Positions 1-7,763 of a DNA stretch of 64,000 nucleotides are shown here, one piece after another. Each line of letters begins with the position of its first letter. Within the stretch, counting starts at the first letter, position 1. Both the position numbers and the translations under genes were made by a program. Source of the DNA: CAYSSJ01 sp964433675. Lineage in GTDB: Bacteria > Cloacimonadota > Cloacimonadia > Cloacimonadales > TCS61. The notes under the pieces are model-generated. The model saw only the letters and a list, made by a program, of their open reading frames with translations, was not told the DNA's origin and made no database searches. The stretch covers positions 11,401-75,400 of the forward strand of contig CAYSSJ010000013.1 of assembly GCA_964433675.1 (NCBI GenBank), given 5' to 3'.

Positions 1-85
1 CATCACTGCTTCACAATTTTTCCCCTTCATCCTTATTCCTTAGTCCTTGATCCTTGCTTAGTCCTCCGAAGCTTTAGCGAAGGAG
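1..85. repeat. Intergenic repeat A, left copy
   Basis: This segment reads, in reverse complement, almost the same as 7046-7140. The copy on the right has one extra short unit of about 7 bases and several substitutions. Within it, short variants of AAGGA(T/C)TAAGGA are tandemly reiterated. A weaker partial copy begins near 930. No coding frame crosses it. It may continue beyond the window. Confidence 0.75.
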
Positions 86-156
86 TATAGCTTCTAGCTC
101 AATTAGCTTCTCCCTTCAAACTTCTTTGAAAAAATCCTTTACAAATAATAAGCACG

Positions 157-209
157 GGCATAAATGAACTCCAAAATAGTTCATATGAACTCTAATATGG
201 TTCATATGA
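157..209. promoter_or_regulatory. Operator-like array, three sites phased at 21 bp
   Basis: The central site is a perfect 14-bp palindrome, AGTTCATATGAACT, at 178-191. A second site shares its 8-bp core TCATATGA at 202-209, exactly 21 bp downstream. A half site ATGAACT lies at 164-170, exactly 21 bp upstream of the same half in the palindrome. A period of two helical turns places all three on one DNA face. The array ends 18 bp before the winged-helix gene at 228, so autoregulation by that protein is the natural inference. Confidence 0.65.
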
Positions 210-227
210 TGTTTAGAAGGGGAAGAT

Positions 228-557
228 ATGTTAGAAGTGTTATTGGGCTCTAGTAACAAAGAGAAGATCTTACTGTACATATTATGTCGTGAGAGTGGAT
301 ATGCCAGAGAAATGGCAGATTTTTTCAATATATCCCTCACCGCAGTTTTGAAGCAGCTAAAAAGACTGGAAGACGGGAATGTACTATACGCTCAAATGCA
401 AGGTAGAACAAAAGTGTATAGATATAATCTTCGTTACCCTTTTTTAAAAGAGTTAAAATTACTCTTGCAAAAGACATTGGAGTTTTACCCTGAAGATATT
501 GTAAAAAAACTCAAGTATAGCAGGAAGCGACCACGTCGGAACGATAAACCTCTATGA
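228..557 (+). CDS. Winged-helix transcription regulator (small, ArsR-like fold)
   Basis: A 109-residue DNA-binding protein. A helix-turn-helix spans about residues 24-48 and a basic wing about 49-68 (QGRTKVYRYN). The C-terminus ends in RPRR..KPL (101-109). From memory, that tail is typical of a widespread family of winged-helix proteins that precede nucleotidyltransferase or other toxin-like partners. The start at 228 has an AGAAGGGG ribosome site at 216-222. The stop overlaps the next start as ATGA, so the two are co-translated. Three phased operator-like sites lie just upstream, suggesting self-repression. Family assignment is confident; the biological role is inferred. Confidence 0.7.
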   Translation: MLEVLLGSSNKEKILLYILCRESGYAREMADFFNISLTAVLKQLKRLEDGNVLYAQMQGRTKVYRYNLRYPFLKELKLLLQKTLEFYPEDIVKKLKYSRKRPRRNDKPL

Positions 558-760
558 AAAAAGTTAGAGAAATGAGCCGAGCAGAACTGGCAGCTTATTA
601 TTTTTGGAATGATCTGCAATGTATGGAGCAGGCACTTTTGGTAGCTAAATACAAAGATATCGATCTTGATGAAGTCGAAAGATGGTCAATAAAAGAAGGA
701 GAAGAGGAAAAATTTAATCTATTTCTAAAGAGAGTGAAAAAACTCGAAAAAGAAACATAA
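554..760 (+). CDS. Small unknown protein, partner of the winged-helix regulator
   Basis: A 68-residue protein that I do not recognise. It is rich in Lys and Glu, predicted mostly helical, with no signal peptide or membrane segment. Its start overlaps the upstream stop in ATGA, which makes co-translation and shared control very likely. The second half (about residues 33-64, with DLDEVERW and a charged final helix) resembles the closing helical segment of some nucleotidyltransferase partners of such regulators, but there is no nucleotidyltransferase GS..D motif. It could be a minimal toxin, an antitoxin-like partner or a remnant. Confidence 0.55.
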   Translation: MKKVREMSRAELAAYYFWNDLQCMEQALLVAKYKDIDLDEVERWSIKEGEEEKFNLFLKRVKKLEKET

Positions 761-823
761 CAATTGAGCTTATTTGCAGTGAGTGAAGTCATCTTAAAGC
801 AGGGGTTTTCTCCCGAAACATGT

Positions 824-860
824 CCCCCTTCCCAAGTGGAAATTAAAGGGGGTTTTATTT
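824..860 (+). terminator. Terminator-like hairpin after the winged-helix cassette
   Basis: CCCCCTT at 824-830 pairs with AAGGGGG at 846-852 across a 15-base loop. TTTTATTT follows. It lies 64 bases after the second cassette gene and would end that transcript. Confidence 0.5.
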
Positions 861-861
861 G

Positions 862-907
862 TCACACTGAGTAGCTTCGGCGTAAGCCGGAGCGTATCGA
901 AGTGTGA
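862..907. repeat. Palindromic repeat, family 1
   Basis: The outer arms are TCACACT and AGTGTGA. An inner stem GCTTCGGC / GCCGGAGC closes on a GTAA tetraloop with one G-T pair. The left end GTCACACTGAGTAG is shared with family 2 at 7437. Its right end CGTATCGAAGTGTGA reappears, with a compensated change, at the edge of the hairpin at 1240. This resembles the short CACTGAG...CGAAGTG palindromes scattered between genes in many FCB genomes. Confidence 0.6.
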
Positions 908-1036
908 GTTGGTGCAAGAGAGGCAATCCTCCTTCGCCTTGCGGGTTACGGAGAACAAAAAAGCTAAAAGCTAAAAGGATGAATAGCAAGGAGAAATGTT
1001 GATTAGTTAATTTGTTGATTAGTCTCTTCAAAATAG

Positions 1037-1098
1037 CCCAGTCCTTCAGGGCTGGGAAAAATGTATCGAATCCAAATCCAAACGCCGTTCAGGGCGTT
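1037..1098. repeat. Two small related hairpins
   Basis: The first (1037-1056) pairs CCCAG with CTGGG and continues inward to a TTCA loop. The second (1081-1098) pairs AACGCC with GGCGTT. Both have the motif TTCAGGGC at the right side of the loop, so they may be degenerate copies of one unit. Confidence 0.4.
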
Positions 1099-1239
1099 AC
1101 TAAGTAATATAAAATCGAAAACGACTTGATAATGACGTATCAGAACATAAATCCCTACTCCTGAAGACGCAGGCTATTATTACTGTCACTGGCAAATCCC
1201 CCTCTCAGTCTCTTCTCCCTGCTTTTCATACTTCGATAC

Positions 1240-1560
1240 GTCCTGTACCTACTTTCCTGTGTTATACTAACTAAGAAAAAAAAGTAGGTGCAGGACTACT
1301 CAGTATGACGATTTATTGTTTCTATTAATTCCGGCGTAGCCAAATTCCTATCAATTCCGCGAACGAAGTGAGTAAATTCCTCTCTCAGTCTCTTCCCGCT
1401 CTTCTCAAAACTCACAACTACCTTCACATTTCTCCCTAAGTATACTCCTAAATCTCACTCATATACCAATCAACCAATCCTCCTATCCACCTATCCTCCC
1501 ATCTTCCTTCTCCTCTCTATCCTCTTATCACATACTCACAACTGCCTTTTAGCTTCTAGC
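1240..1560. repeat. Long intergenic inverted repeat B, left copy
   Basis: Read in reverse complement, this matches 7179-7502 nearly base for base over about 320 bases, with the only sizeable gaps near the hairpin loop. It includes a hairpin at 1240-1296 (17-base left arm GTCCTGTACCTACTTTC against AAAGTAGGTGCAGGAC). The single arm difference from the other copy is a tolerated T-G pair. The two copies are in opposite orientation and flank the Gld-type operon, the deaminase and tsaB. Confidence 0.8.
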
Positions 1561-1573
1561 TTCCAATTCAAAC

Positions 1574-1601
1574 TTGACAAAAAAATATACTGACGAAATT
1601 G
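1574..1601 (+). promoter_or_regulatory. Putative promoter of the Gld-type operon
   Basis: TTGACA at 1574-1579 is followed 16 bases later by AAATTG (1596-1601). The same -35 and a similar -10 core are seen upstream of several other operons in this window. A good ribosome site (AAAGGAGG, 1616-1623) follows. Confidence 0.45.
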
Positions 1602-1631
1602 AACAACAATAAATAAAAGGAGGTTGCATAG

Positions 1632-2576
1632 ATGATCCAGCTTCAGAATCTGGTCAAAGATTACGGTATCCTGCGTGCCGTCGATCATCTCAACTTCAGG
1701 ATCAAAGAAGGGGAGATACTCGGATTTTTGGGACCGAACGGCGCCGGTAAGACGACCACTCTTAAAATGATAACCTGCTACATGCTACCCACCAAGGGGA
1801 ATATCTACATAGAGAACTTCAATATATACGAGCATTCCAAAGAGATCCGCAAACTCATCGGTTATCTGCCCGAACAAAACCCGCTCTACACCGATATGAT
1901 CGTCTATGATTATCTAAAATTCGTTGCCAATATCAGAGGACTGACCGATTTTGAGAAGCGACTGCAGAACGTGACAGATAAATGCGGACTGCACGGAGTG
2001 ATCTCCAAACCGATCCATACTCTATCCAAAGGCTATAAACAAAGGGTTGGATTGGCACAGGCGATCATTCACGATCCGAAAATACTTATTTTGGACGAAC
2101 CGACCTCCGGTCTCGATCCGAATCAAATCTTGGAGATTCGTGCCTTGATACAAGATCTCGGCAGAGAGAAGACTTTGATAATCTCTAGCCATATCCTGCA
2201 GGAAGTTCAGGCTGTCTGTAACCGAATTGTTATCATAAATAATGGTGTCATAGTGGCAGACGGTTCTACCGAATCTCTCAAATCCAATTTCCAAAACAAG
2301 ACCAAGTTACATCTCGAACTATTAGCACCCGAGGACGAGATCGTCCGCTTAGGGGAAATCATAGATGATATATCGCTTCTATCGCTTACTTCCAAAGCGG
2401 AAGATCATTTCATCGCTGAGATCGAATTCGATGCCCACACAGATAAACGACAAGCTATCTACCATTATATCAAAGAGCAACCTTGGACATTGTTGGAGAT
2501 GCATCGTGAGTATGTCAGTCTGGAAGATGTGTTCCGTAACTTAACTGTCGATAATGTAGAGGCAGGTGTAGAATGA
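1632..2576 (+). CDS. ABC transporter ATP-binding protein, GldA-type
   Basis: The nucleotide-binding subunit that powers the neighbouring permease by ATP hydrolysis on the cytoplasmic face. All motifs are present: Walker A GPNGAGKT (34-41), Q-loop Gln82, signature LSKGYKQR (131-138), Walker B ILILDEP (151-157) and H-loop His187. The length of 314 residues, with an extended C-terminal domain after the NBD, fits the GldA/NatA-like class. It is the first gene of a four-gene operon; the next gene overlaps its stop by 4 bases. In gliding Bacteroidota the GldA-GldF-GldG complex is needed for motility. Here the cargo is unknown. Confidence 0.9.
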   Translation: MIQLQNLVKDYGILRAVDHLNFRIKEGEILGFLGPNGAGKTTTLKMITCYMLPTKGNIYIENFNIYEHSKEIRKLIGYLPEQNPLYTDMIVYDYLKFVANIRGLTDFEKRLQNVTDKCGLHGVISKPIHTLSKGYKQRVGLAQAIIHDPKILILDEPTSGLDPNQILEIRALIQDLGREKTLIISSHILQEVQAVCNRIVIINNGVIVADGSTESLKSNFQNKTKLHLELLAPEDEIVRLGEIIDDISLLSLTSKAEDHFIAEIEFDAHTDKRQAIYHYIKEQPWTLLEMHREYVSLEDVFRNLTVDNVEAGVE

Positions 2577-3280
2577 ATCACGCTACCATAATAGCCAAAA
2601 AAGAACTGCGCTCTTACTTCAATTCACCGGCTGCCTATATTATCCTGGTCGGATTTCTTTTGATCGGTGGCTGGTTTTTTGCCAGTCCGCTTTTTATCCG
2701 GAATCAGGCGGAATTACGATCCCTGTTCTCAATCGTACCGATAATCTATATCTTTTTTGTACCGGCTATTACTATGGGATTGATAGCGCGGGAGAAAAAC
2801 AACGGCACAATCGAGCAACTCACCACATTCCCGTTGGACAATCACTCCATCATCATGGGAAAATTCTGGGCATCTTTAGCGCTCATCACTGTTGGATTGG
2901 TTTTCACGCTCGTTCATTTTTTCACTATCGTCACCTTGGGTAGTAACTTGGATTACGGTGCCATCTTCTGCGGTTATCTCGGTTTGATCCTCTTGGGCGG
3001 TGTCTATAGTTCTATCGGTATCTTCACTTCCAGTCTGACCAGTAATCAGATCGTAGCCTCCATCATTGCTTTCTGTATCATATTCGCTCTGTATATGATA
3101 GAGTTTGTGCTGGTATTCCTACCAGCTTCATTAGCGGAGATCATGCAGTATATCAGTACCGGTTATCATTTCCAGAATCTTGCCCGCGGTGTGATAGATT
3201 CGCGTAATGTCATCTATTACCTCAGTCTGATCGTTCTGTTTCTCAGAATGGCAACCATAGCTTTGCAGGCAAGGAAATAG
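2573..3280 (+). CDS. ABC-2 type permease, GldF-like
   Basis: A membrane subunit of 235 residues with about six hydrophobic segments, starting near residues 20-40. The cytoplasmic coupling motif REKNNGTIEQLTTFPL follows the second segment and is characteristic of ABC-2 permeases of the Gld/Nos type. It overlaps the ATPase gene by 4 bases and is followed 11 bases later by the GldG-like gene, so the three form one transporter. The C-terminus is short but complete. Substrate is not evident from sequence. Confidence 0.85.
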   Translation: MNHATIIAKKELRSYFNSPAAYIILVGFLLIGGWFFASPLFIRNQAELRSLFSIVPIIYIFFVPAITMGLIAREKNNGTIEQLTTFPLDNHSIIMGKFWASLALITVGLVFTLVHFFTIVTLGSNLDYGAIFCGYLGLILLGGVYSSIGIFTSSLTSNQIVASIIAFCIIFALYMIEFVLVFLPASLAEIMQYISTGYHFQNLARGVIDSRNVIYYLSLIVLFLRMATIALQARK

Positions 3281-3291
3281 GGGGGGATGAG

Positions 3292-4866
3292 ATGAGAGAT
3301 ATAAAAACACAAATCCCACAGATAACAATATTGATAGCTATCATTATCTTCGTTAATTTGATCTCTGTGAGCCTATTCTACCGGCTCGATCTATCCAAAG
3401 GTAAGATCTATTCACTTTCCGAATCGAGTAAGAATGCAGTACGCGGGTTGGAAGATAGGATGGTAGTCCGTGCCTACTTTACCAAAAATCTCCCCGGTGA
3501 ATATGCCGATACTCGCCGGTATATCCGCGACCTTTTGGCTGAATATCAAGCCTACTCGCGTGGGCAGTTACGCTTTGAATTCATCGATCCTGCAACTGAT
3601 GAGGAGATTCGCCAGGAGGCGCATAGTCAGGGGATCGCACCGGTTTCCATGCGAGTTATCGAAGATGATAAATTCGAAGTTAGAGAAGTTTATCTCGGTA
3701 TGGCATTCACTTATTTGGGAGAGACGGAGACGCTGCCGCTCATTCAGCATACCCGTGGAGTGGAATATGATATCACCAGCACAATCAGAAGATTATCCAG
3801 ACAGGAATTGTACAGCGTAGCATTCTACGCAGCCGATGAAGAAGAAGCCATGCCCCAACAGTGGCAGACAAGGCAGCAGCGGGGAAATTCTTATCAGACT
3901 GTCAGACAACTGATAGCCGATCATTATGAGGTCATCGATACCAAGCTTGAGACCCCGATCGATTTTACTGTCGATGCACTTATTATCACGGGCATCACCG
4001 ATTCACTCACCCAGATGCAACTTGCCAATCTGGATGATTATCTTATGCACGGGGGGCAGGTGCTGTTGTTTCAGGATCGTGTCTCTGCCGATATCAACAC
4101 GATGAGTGCTGCTAAAGTAGAGAGTAATCTTTTCGATCTGTTGCAGCATTATGGCATATTTGTCAAAGCCAATCTGGTCAAAGATGCCTATAGTGGCCAG
4201 ATCCAGATCGAGCGGCAGCAGGGTATGTTCCGCATGGCTACACCGATTCGCTATCCCTATATTATCCTCGCTCGTAATCTGAACGATGAGAATCTGATTA
4301 CCAAAAACTTGGAGCAGTTGCAGCTAGTCTTTGCCTCCGAGATCGATCTACAATCCTCCTGGCTCGAGTTCGAAGCTTTGATCTTATCTTCTGATAATTC
4401 GGGAACAACAGAAGGACCACAATATGACATTAATTATAATAATTATATGAATCAAAATTTAAGTAGGATTCTGACTGAGCCGGCTCGACCGCTTGGCGGG
4501 ATTTTCAGCGGGCATTTGGTCAGCTATTTTTCCGAAGATCCGCAGGATTTGACCGAAACAACAGAGGCGAAAATCATGCTGGTTACCGATTCCAATTTCC
4601 TCAAAGATGGGCTTGGCGCTGCGAATCAAGCTAACCTGAATTTTGCTATCAATGCACTTGATTTTATGGTTGGAGATCTCTCCCTTATCGAGATGCGAGC
4701 CCGCGAGACGGTGTTTAGACCTCTAAAAGAACTGACTACCGAGCAGCGTAATATCGTCAAATGGCTCAATATTTTGCTACCCTCTATGTTACTGATTATA
4801 TATGGATTAGTGAGGTACAGAGCCGAGCTGAAGCGAAGAAAGAAGATCGGAGGTAATTATGCGTAA
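3292..4866 (+). CDS. gldG: GldG-family ABC transporter auxiliary protein
   Basis: A 524-residue protein with one N-terminal membrane anchor (about 11-30) and one C-terminal anchor (about 488-507). Between them is a large periplasmic ABC_transp_aux domain. The opening block LDLSKGKIYSLS, then VRAYFTKNLP, matches the GldG pattern. It partners the ATPase and permease just upstream and overlaps the downstream DUF4340 gene by 8 bases. In Bacteroidota, GldG sits with GldF in the inner membrane. The ribosome site GGGGGGATGAG directly precedes the ATG. Confidence 0.85.
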   Translation: MRDIKTQIPQITILIAIIIFVNLISVSLFYRLDLSKGKIYSLSESSKNAVRGLEDRMVVRAYFTKNLPGEYADTRRYIRDLLAEYQAYSRGQLRFEFIDPATDEEIRQEAHSQGIAPVSMRVIEDDKFEVREVYLGMAFTYLGETETLPLIQHTRGVEYDITSTIRRLSRQELYSVAFYAADEEEAMPQQWQTRQQRGNSYQTVRQLIADHYEVIDTKLETPIDFTVDALIITGITDSLTQMQLANLDDYLMHGGQVLLFQDRVSADINTMSAAKVESNLFDLLQHYGIFVKANLVKDAYSGQIQIERQQGMFRMATPIRYPYIILARNLNDENLITKNLEQLQLVFASEIDLQSSWLEFEALILSSDNSGTTEGPQYDINYNNYMNQNLSRILTEPARPLGGIFSGHLVSYFSEDPQDLTETTEAKIMLVTDSNFLKDGLGAANQANLNFAINALDFMVGDLSLIEMRARETVFRPLKELTTEQRNIVKWLNILLPSMLLIIYGLVRYRAELKRRKKIGGNYA

Positions 4867-5779
4867 ACAGACCCTAATTCTAACGGCGATTTTAGCAGTA
4901 TTGGTGATCATTTATCTGATTGTCAGATCGCATGAGCCCACCGAGCAGCGGATCGAATTCTTTGAAGTTGATCCACAAACGGTAGCCGTGATAGATATCA
5001 TCTCACCCTCAGATTCTCTGCGCCTGGAAAAAGAGCGTAATGACTGGTACATGGAAGATCCCTTCCGCTTCCGGGTAGCACGCGAACGTATTACCAATAT
5101 TTTCGACAATATTCTCCAAGCGCGTACCTCCCGCATCCCGATCTCCGAATCTCCCCAAGCACATCAGCGATACAATGTTACCGATAGTCTCGGCACGAGA
5201 TTGATATTTTATGATGATGAGTATAAGCCACTCTATGACGTTATATTGGGACAAAGTGAGAATCAGCTCTTCACCAATGCCAGAAGATATGGTGAAAAAG
5301 AGGTCTATCAACTGAGACAGAACATCATGCCGATGCTGAAAGTGGACAGCCAAGCTTGGCGTAGCCGCCATGTAGTACAGATTCCCGAGCATGAGATCGC
5401 CGAAGTTTCTATCCGTACCGATGAGCTCGATTTTACCCTCAGCGCCGAAGGGGACTCTTGGCATTATGAAGATAGATTCGAAGAATTTTACATCCCACCG
5501 GATAATCTTCCCAAAGATAATATTTTCAATGGACTCAGACGGCTGCGAGCTTCCGATTTTATCGATTTTGCCTATGATGAATATGCCGATAAATTCAAAG
5601 AACCGATAATGTTAGTAGAAGTGCAGCTTCGCGACGGAAGCAAGCGCAAGTTGGAATTTGCCCAGAAAGATGAGCAATGGTATATGGTCAAGTTAGACGA
5701 CAACCCCGATCATCTCTATCTTGTCTTGGAGAGCGCTATCCAACGCTTTTCAATGACTGCTGCTGATCTGAGGCAGTAG
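4859..5779 (+). CDS. DUF4340 domain protein, Gld-operon partner
   Basis: A 306-residue protein with an N-terminal membrane anchor (about 5-23) and a soluble periplasmic region. The region contains two similar beta-rich units, each with a pattern of lysine/tryptophan near WYMEDP and WHYED. DUF4340 proteins typically follow GldG-like genes, and this one overlaps it by 8 bases, so it is probably a stable accessory of the transporter. No enzymatic motif is visible. It ends 7 bases from the convergent deaminase gene. Confidence 0.75.
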   Translation: MRKQTLILTAILAVLVIIYLIVRSHEPTEQRIEFFEVDPQTVAVIDIISPSDSLRLEKERNDWYMEDPFRFRVARERITNIFDNILQARTSRIPISESPQAHQRYNVTDSLGTRLIFYDDEYKPLYDVILGQSENQLFTNARRYGEKEVYQLRQNIMPMLKVDSQAWRSRHVVQIPEHEIAEVSIRTDELDFTLSAEGDSWHYEDRFEEFYIPPDNLPKDNIFNGLRRLRASDFIDFAYDEYADKFKEPIMLVEVQLRDGSKRKLEFAQKDEQWYMVKLDDNPDHLYLVLESAIQRFSMTAADLRQ

Positions 5780-5786
5780 GGCAAGT

Positions 5787-6260
5787 TTAGATCTTATGCA
5801 ATACGCTGGTGTCCATATCGACGAGGTTGATCTCGACATCGGCTTCTGCTAAGATCTCCTCGGCGAGCTTATCTTTATAAGGTTCGCCGACATAAAGTGT
5901 CTTTATCTCGGCATTGATAATCATTTTGGAACATATAGAGCAGGGTTGATTGGTGCAATACATTGAGCTGTTTTTGATAGATACACCGTTCACCGCCGCC
6001 TGAATGATAGCATTTTGCTCGGCATGAACACCGCGACATAGTTCATGACGCTCACCGGAGGGCACATTGAGCTCTTTTCTCATACAACCGGTCATAGAGC
6101 AATGTCCCAAATGTTTGGGTGCGCCGTTGTAGCCGGTCGAAATTATCTGATTCTCTATCACGATTACCGCTCCCACCTTTCTTCTCAGACAAGTGGAACG
6201 CTGGGCTACCAATAATGCCATCTTCATAAAATACTGATGCCAACTCGGTCTTTGATTCAT
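5787..6260 (-). CDS. dCMP deaminase family protein (ComEB-like)
   Basis: A zinc-dependent cytidine/deoxycytidylate deaminase of 157 residues. The catalytic HAE (79-81) and zinc ligands PCSIC (106-110, Cys107 and Cys110) are both present. TGYNGAP (42-48) fits substrate binding in dCMP deaminases, which make dUMP for thymidylate synthesis. ComEB-type proteins share the fold. It overlaps tsaB by 4 bases, forming a two-gene reverse operon, and converges on the Gld-type operon. Confidence 0.88.
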   Translation of the reverse strand: MNQRPSWHQYFMKMALLVAQRSTCLRRKVGAVIVIENQIISTGYNGAPKHLGHCSMTGCMRKELNVPSGERHELCRGVHAEQNAIIQAAVNGVSIKNSSMYCTNQPCSICSKMIINAEIKTLYVGEPYKDKLAEEILAEADVEINLVDMDTSVLHKI

Positions 6261-6952
6261 TCTTTCTGCTCCTTTTGTTTTTTATCTCTTACCAACTCCG
6301 CTTGTGATTTCCTTAGATAGAGCGGTTCCAAATTTGCAATCTTATCAAAATCATAAGAGGCGGTAATTTGTTTGTGCAATACGATGCTTATTAATCCGTC
6401 AGCTTTTGGCAAATTCTGATGCGGCAGGGCGAATTTGTGAGCATGCTCACTTGCCTTGAAAATATCTCTGTAAACTTCTCCGCCATCACCGACGATCAAT
6501 ACAGGTTCTCCCAATTTTTTCGCTAATTCTGCCGGTTTGATATTAACAGGGGGGATAATAGTCTCCAGCTTTGGCGAGAACAAAGCGGCATATACTTCCT
6601 GCATCCTGGCGTCAATAAGTGCAAGGATGGGTATAGCGCTGCCATAGACATTGTGTGCCAAGAGGGTAAGTGAATCTATCCAAACCAATGGTATTGATCT
6701 TGCCATACATATTCCCTTAGCACTGGCAAGACCTATACGGGTTCCTGTAAATGAGCCGGGACCATGTGAGATGACTACCAGATCGATGTCAGAGATTTTT
6801 AGATCGCTCTTCTTCAAACCTCGATCGATTTCGGGTAATAAAGTCTCGGAGTGGGTAGTGCGCAGATCGAAGAAAGCGGAGTATTTCAGACGCTTCTCAG
6901 AGTAGATTGCCACACTACCGGCAGAAATGGTCGTAAAAGACAAGATATTCAA
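6257..6952 (-). CDS. tsaB: tRNA threonylcarbamoyladenosine biosynthesis protein TsaB
   Basis: A 231-residue member of the ASKHA-fold TsaB family, which scaffolds TsaD for making t6A at position 37 of ANN-decoding tRNAs. The diagnostic block GPGSFTGTRIGLASAKG (64-80) is intact. The second half is less conserved, as usual in TsaB. The gene is first in a two-gene reverse operon with the deaminase. Upstream lies only the repeat-rich interval, so its promoter is embedded there and was not resolved. Confidence 0.9.
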   Translation of the reverse strand: MNILSFTTISAGSVAIYSEKRLKYSAFFDLRTTHSETLLPEIDRGLKKSDLKISDIDLVVISHGPGSFTGTRIGLASAKGICMARSIPLVWIDSLTLLAHNVYGSAIPILALIDARMQEVYAALFSPKLETIIPPVNIKPAELAKKLGEPVLIVGDGGEVYRDIFKASEHAHKFALPHQNLPKADGLISIVLHKQITASYDFDKIANLEPLYLRKSQAELVRDKKQKEQKE

Positions 6953-7045
6953 TCTCTACACCCCTTTTCTCACATTTTTTTACAAATTTCATAAACTCGG
7001 GCTCTTTTGGCAAGAAGAATATTAAGCAAATAGCTAAAAACTATC

Positions 7046-7140
7046 CTCCTTCGCCTTACAAGCTTCGGAGCACTAAGCAAGGATTAAGGATCAAGGACTA
7101 AGGAATAAGGACGAAGGGACAAAATTGTGAAGCAGTGATG
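7046..7140. repeat. Intergenic repeat A, right copy
   Basis: The inverted counterpart of 1-85. It begins CTCCTTCG, contains CTTCGGAG, and continues through the reiterated AAGGATTAAGGATCAAGGA-like words to GCAGTGATG. It lies immediately before repeat B here, whereas in the left interval the two are about 1.1 kb apart, so the modules move independently. Confidence 0.75.
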
Positions 7141-7178
7141 AGTCTTTGGAGAAGAGCAGGAAGAAAACTTAGCTAAAA

Positions 7179-7502
7179 GCTAGAAGCTAAAAGGCAGTTG
7201 TGAGTATGTGAGAAGAAGATAGAGGATAGAGAGCAGACGGAAGATGGGAGGTTAGGTGGATAGGAGGATTGGTTGATTGGTATATGAGTGAGATTTAGGA
7301 GTATACTTAGGGAGAAATGTGAAGGTAGTTGTGAGTTTTGAGAAGAGCGGGAAGAGACTGAGAGAGGAATTTACTCACTTCGTTCGCGGAATTGATAGGA
7401 ATTTGGCTACGCCGGAATTAATAGAAACAATAAATCGTCATACTGAGTAGTCCTGCACCTACTTTCCCGGTTATACCAACTAAGAAAAAGAAAGTAGGTG
7501 CA
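7179..7502. repeat. Long intergenic inverted repeat B, right copy
   Basis: Matches the reverse complement of 1240-1560 closely over its whole length. The match begins at GCTAGAAGCTAAAAGGCAG and runs into the hairpin at 7437. High identity between the copies implies recent duplication or ongoing gene conversion. Confidence 0.8.
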
Positions 7503-7519
7503 GGACTACTCAGTGTGAC
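7437..7519. repeat. Palindromic element, family 2 (30-bp arms)
   Basis: Two 30-base arms (7437-7466 and 7490-7519) are complementary at 29 positions with one T-G pair, around a 23-base loop. The ends are GTCATACTGAGTAG and CTACTCAGTGTGAC. It is MITE- or REP-like: no coding capacity, near-perfect palindrome. The copy at 1240-1296 has the same core but a different outer arm. Confidence 0.75.
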
Positions 7520-7763
7520 AAACTTCAGAACTCTAAACCCTCAACCCTAAACTCTAAACCGCATTAACCATTAATCATTAACCATTATTCATTATACATT
7601 GTTCATTCTCACAAGTTTTCTCTTCCTACTGATTTCTGCCTACTGTCTCCTGCATTCCATCTTCCGTTTTATCTGTCCACCAATCTCCCTACTGTTTTTT
7701 CCTTTACTTTATGCGCATAAGACAAAAGTTTGCTCACTAAATAAAAAAAATGAGGGATGTGGT

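Larger units (their letters stand above)
761..1573. other. Repeat-rich non-coding interval
   Basis: About 810 bases with no credible gene on either strand. It holds a terminator-like hairpin (824-860), a palindromic repeat (862-907), a partial copy of repeat A near 930, two small hairpins (1037-1098) and the long inverted repeat B (1240-1560). From about 1390 to 1560 the + strand is a pyrimidine-rich string of TCC/CTC-like words with no coding signature. Nothing else recognisable was seen. Confidence 0.7.
6953..7763. other. Repeat-rich non-coding interval
   Basis: About 810 bases without a convincing gene. It contains repeat A (7046-7140), long repeat B (7179-7502), a near-perfect palindromic element (7437-7519), and a string of short variants of CTAAACC and CATTAACCATTAAT (about 7523-7605). 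An open frame runs from 7599 into the acyltransferase gene, but its first 55 codons look like translated repeat. Confidence 0.7.

Noticed and set aside
7523..7605. Possible CRISPR or telomere-like array
   Set aside because: The repeated words are short, irregular and not separated by unique spacers; no cas gene is in the window.
7599..7763. N-terminal extension of the acyltransferase frame
   Set aside because: Encoded by short CATTAACC-like repeats; hydrophobic by accident. A proper ribosome site lies before ATG 7764.
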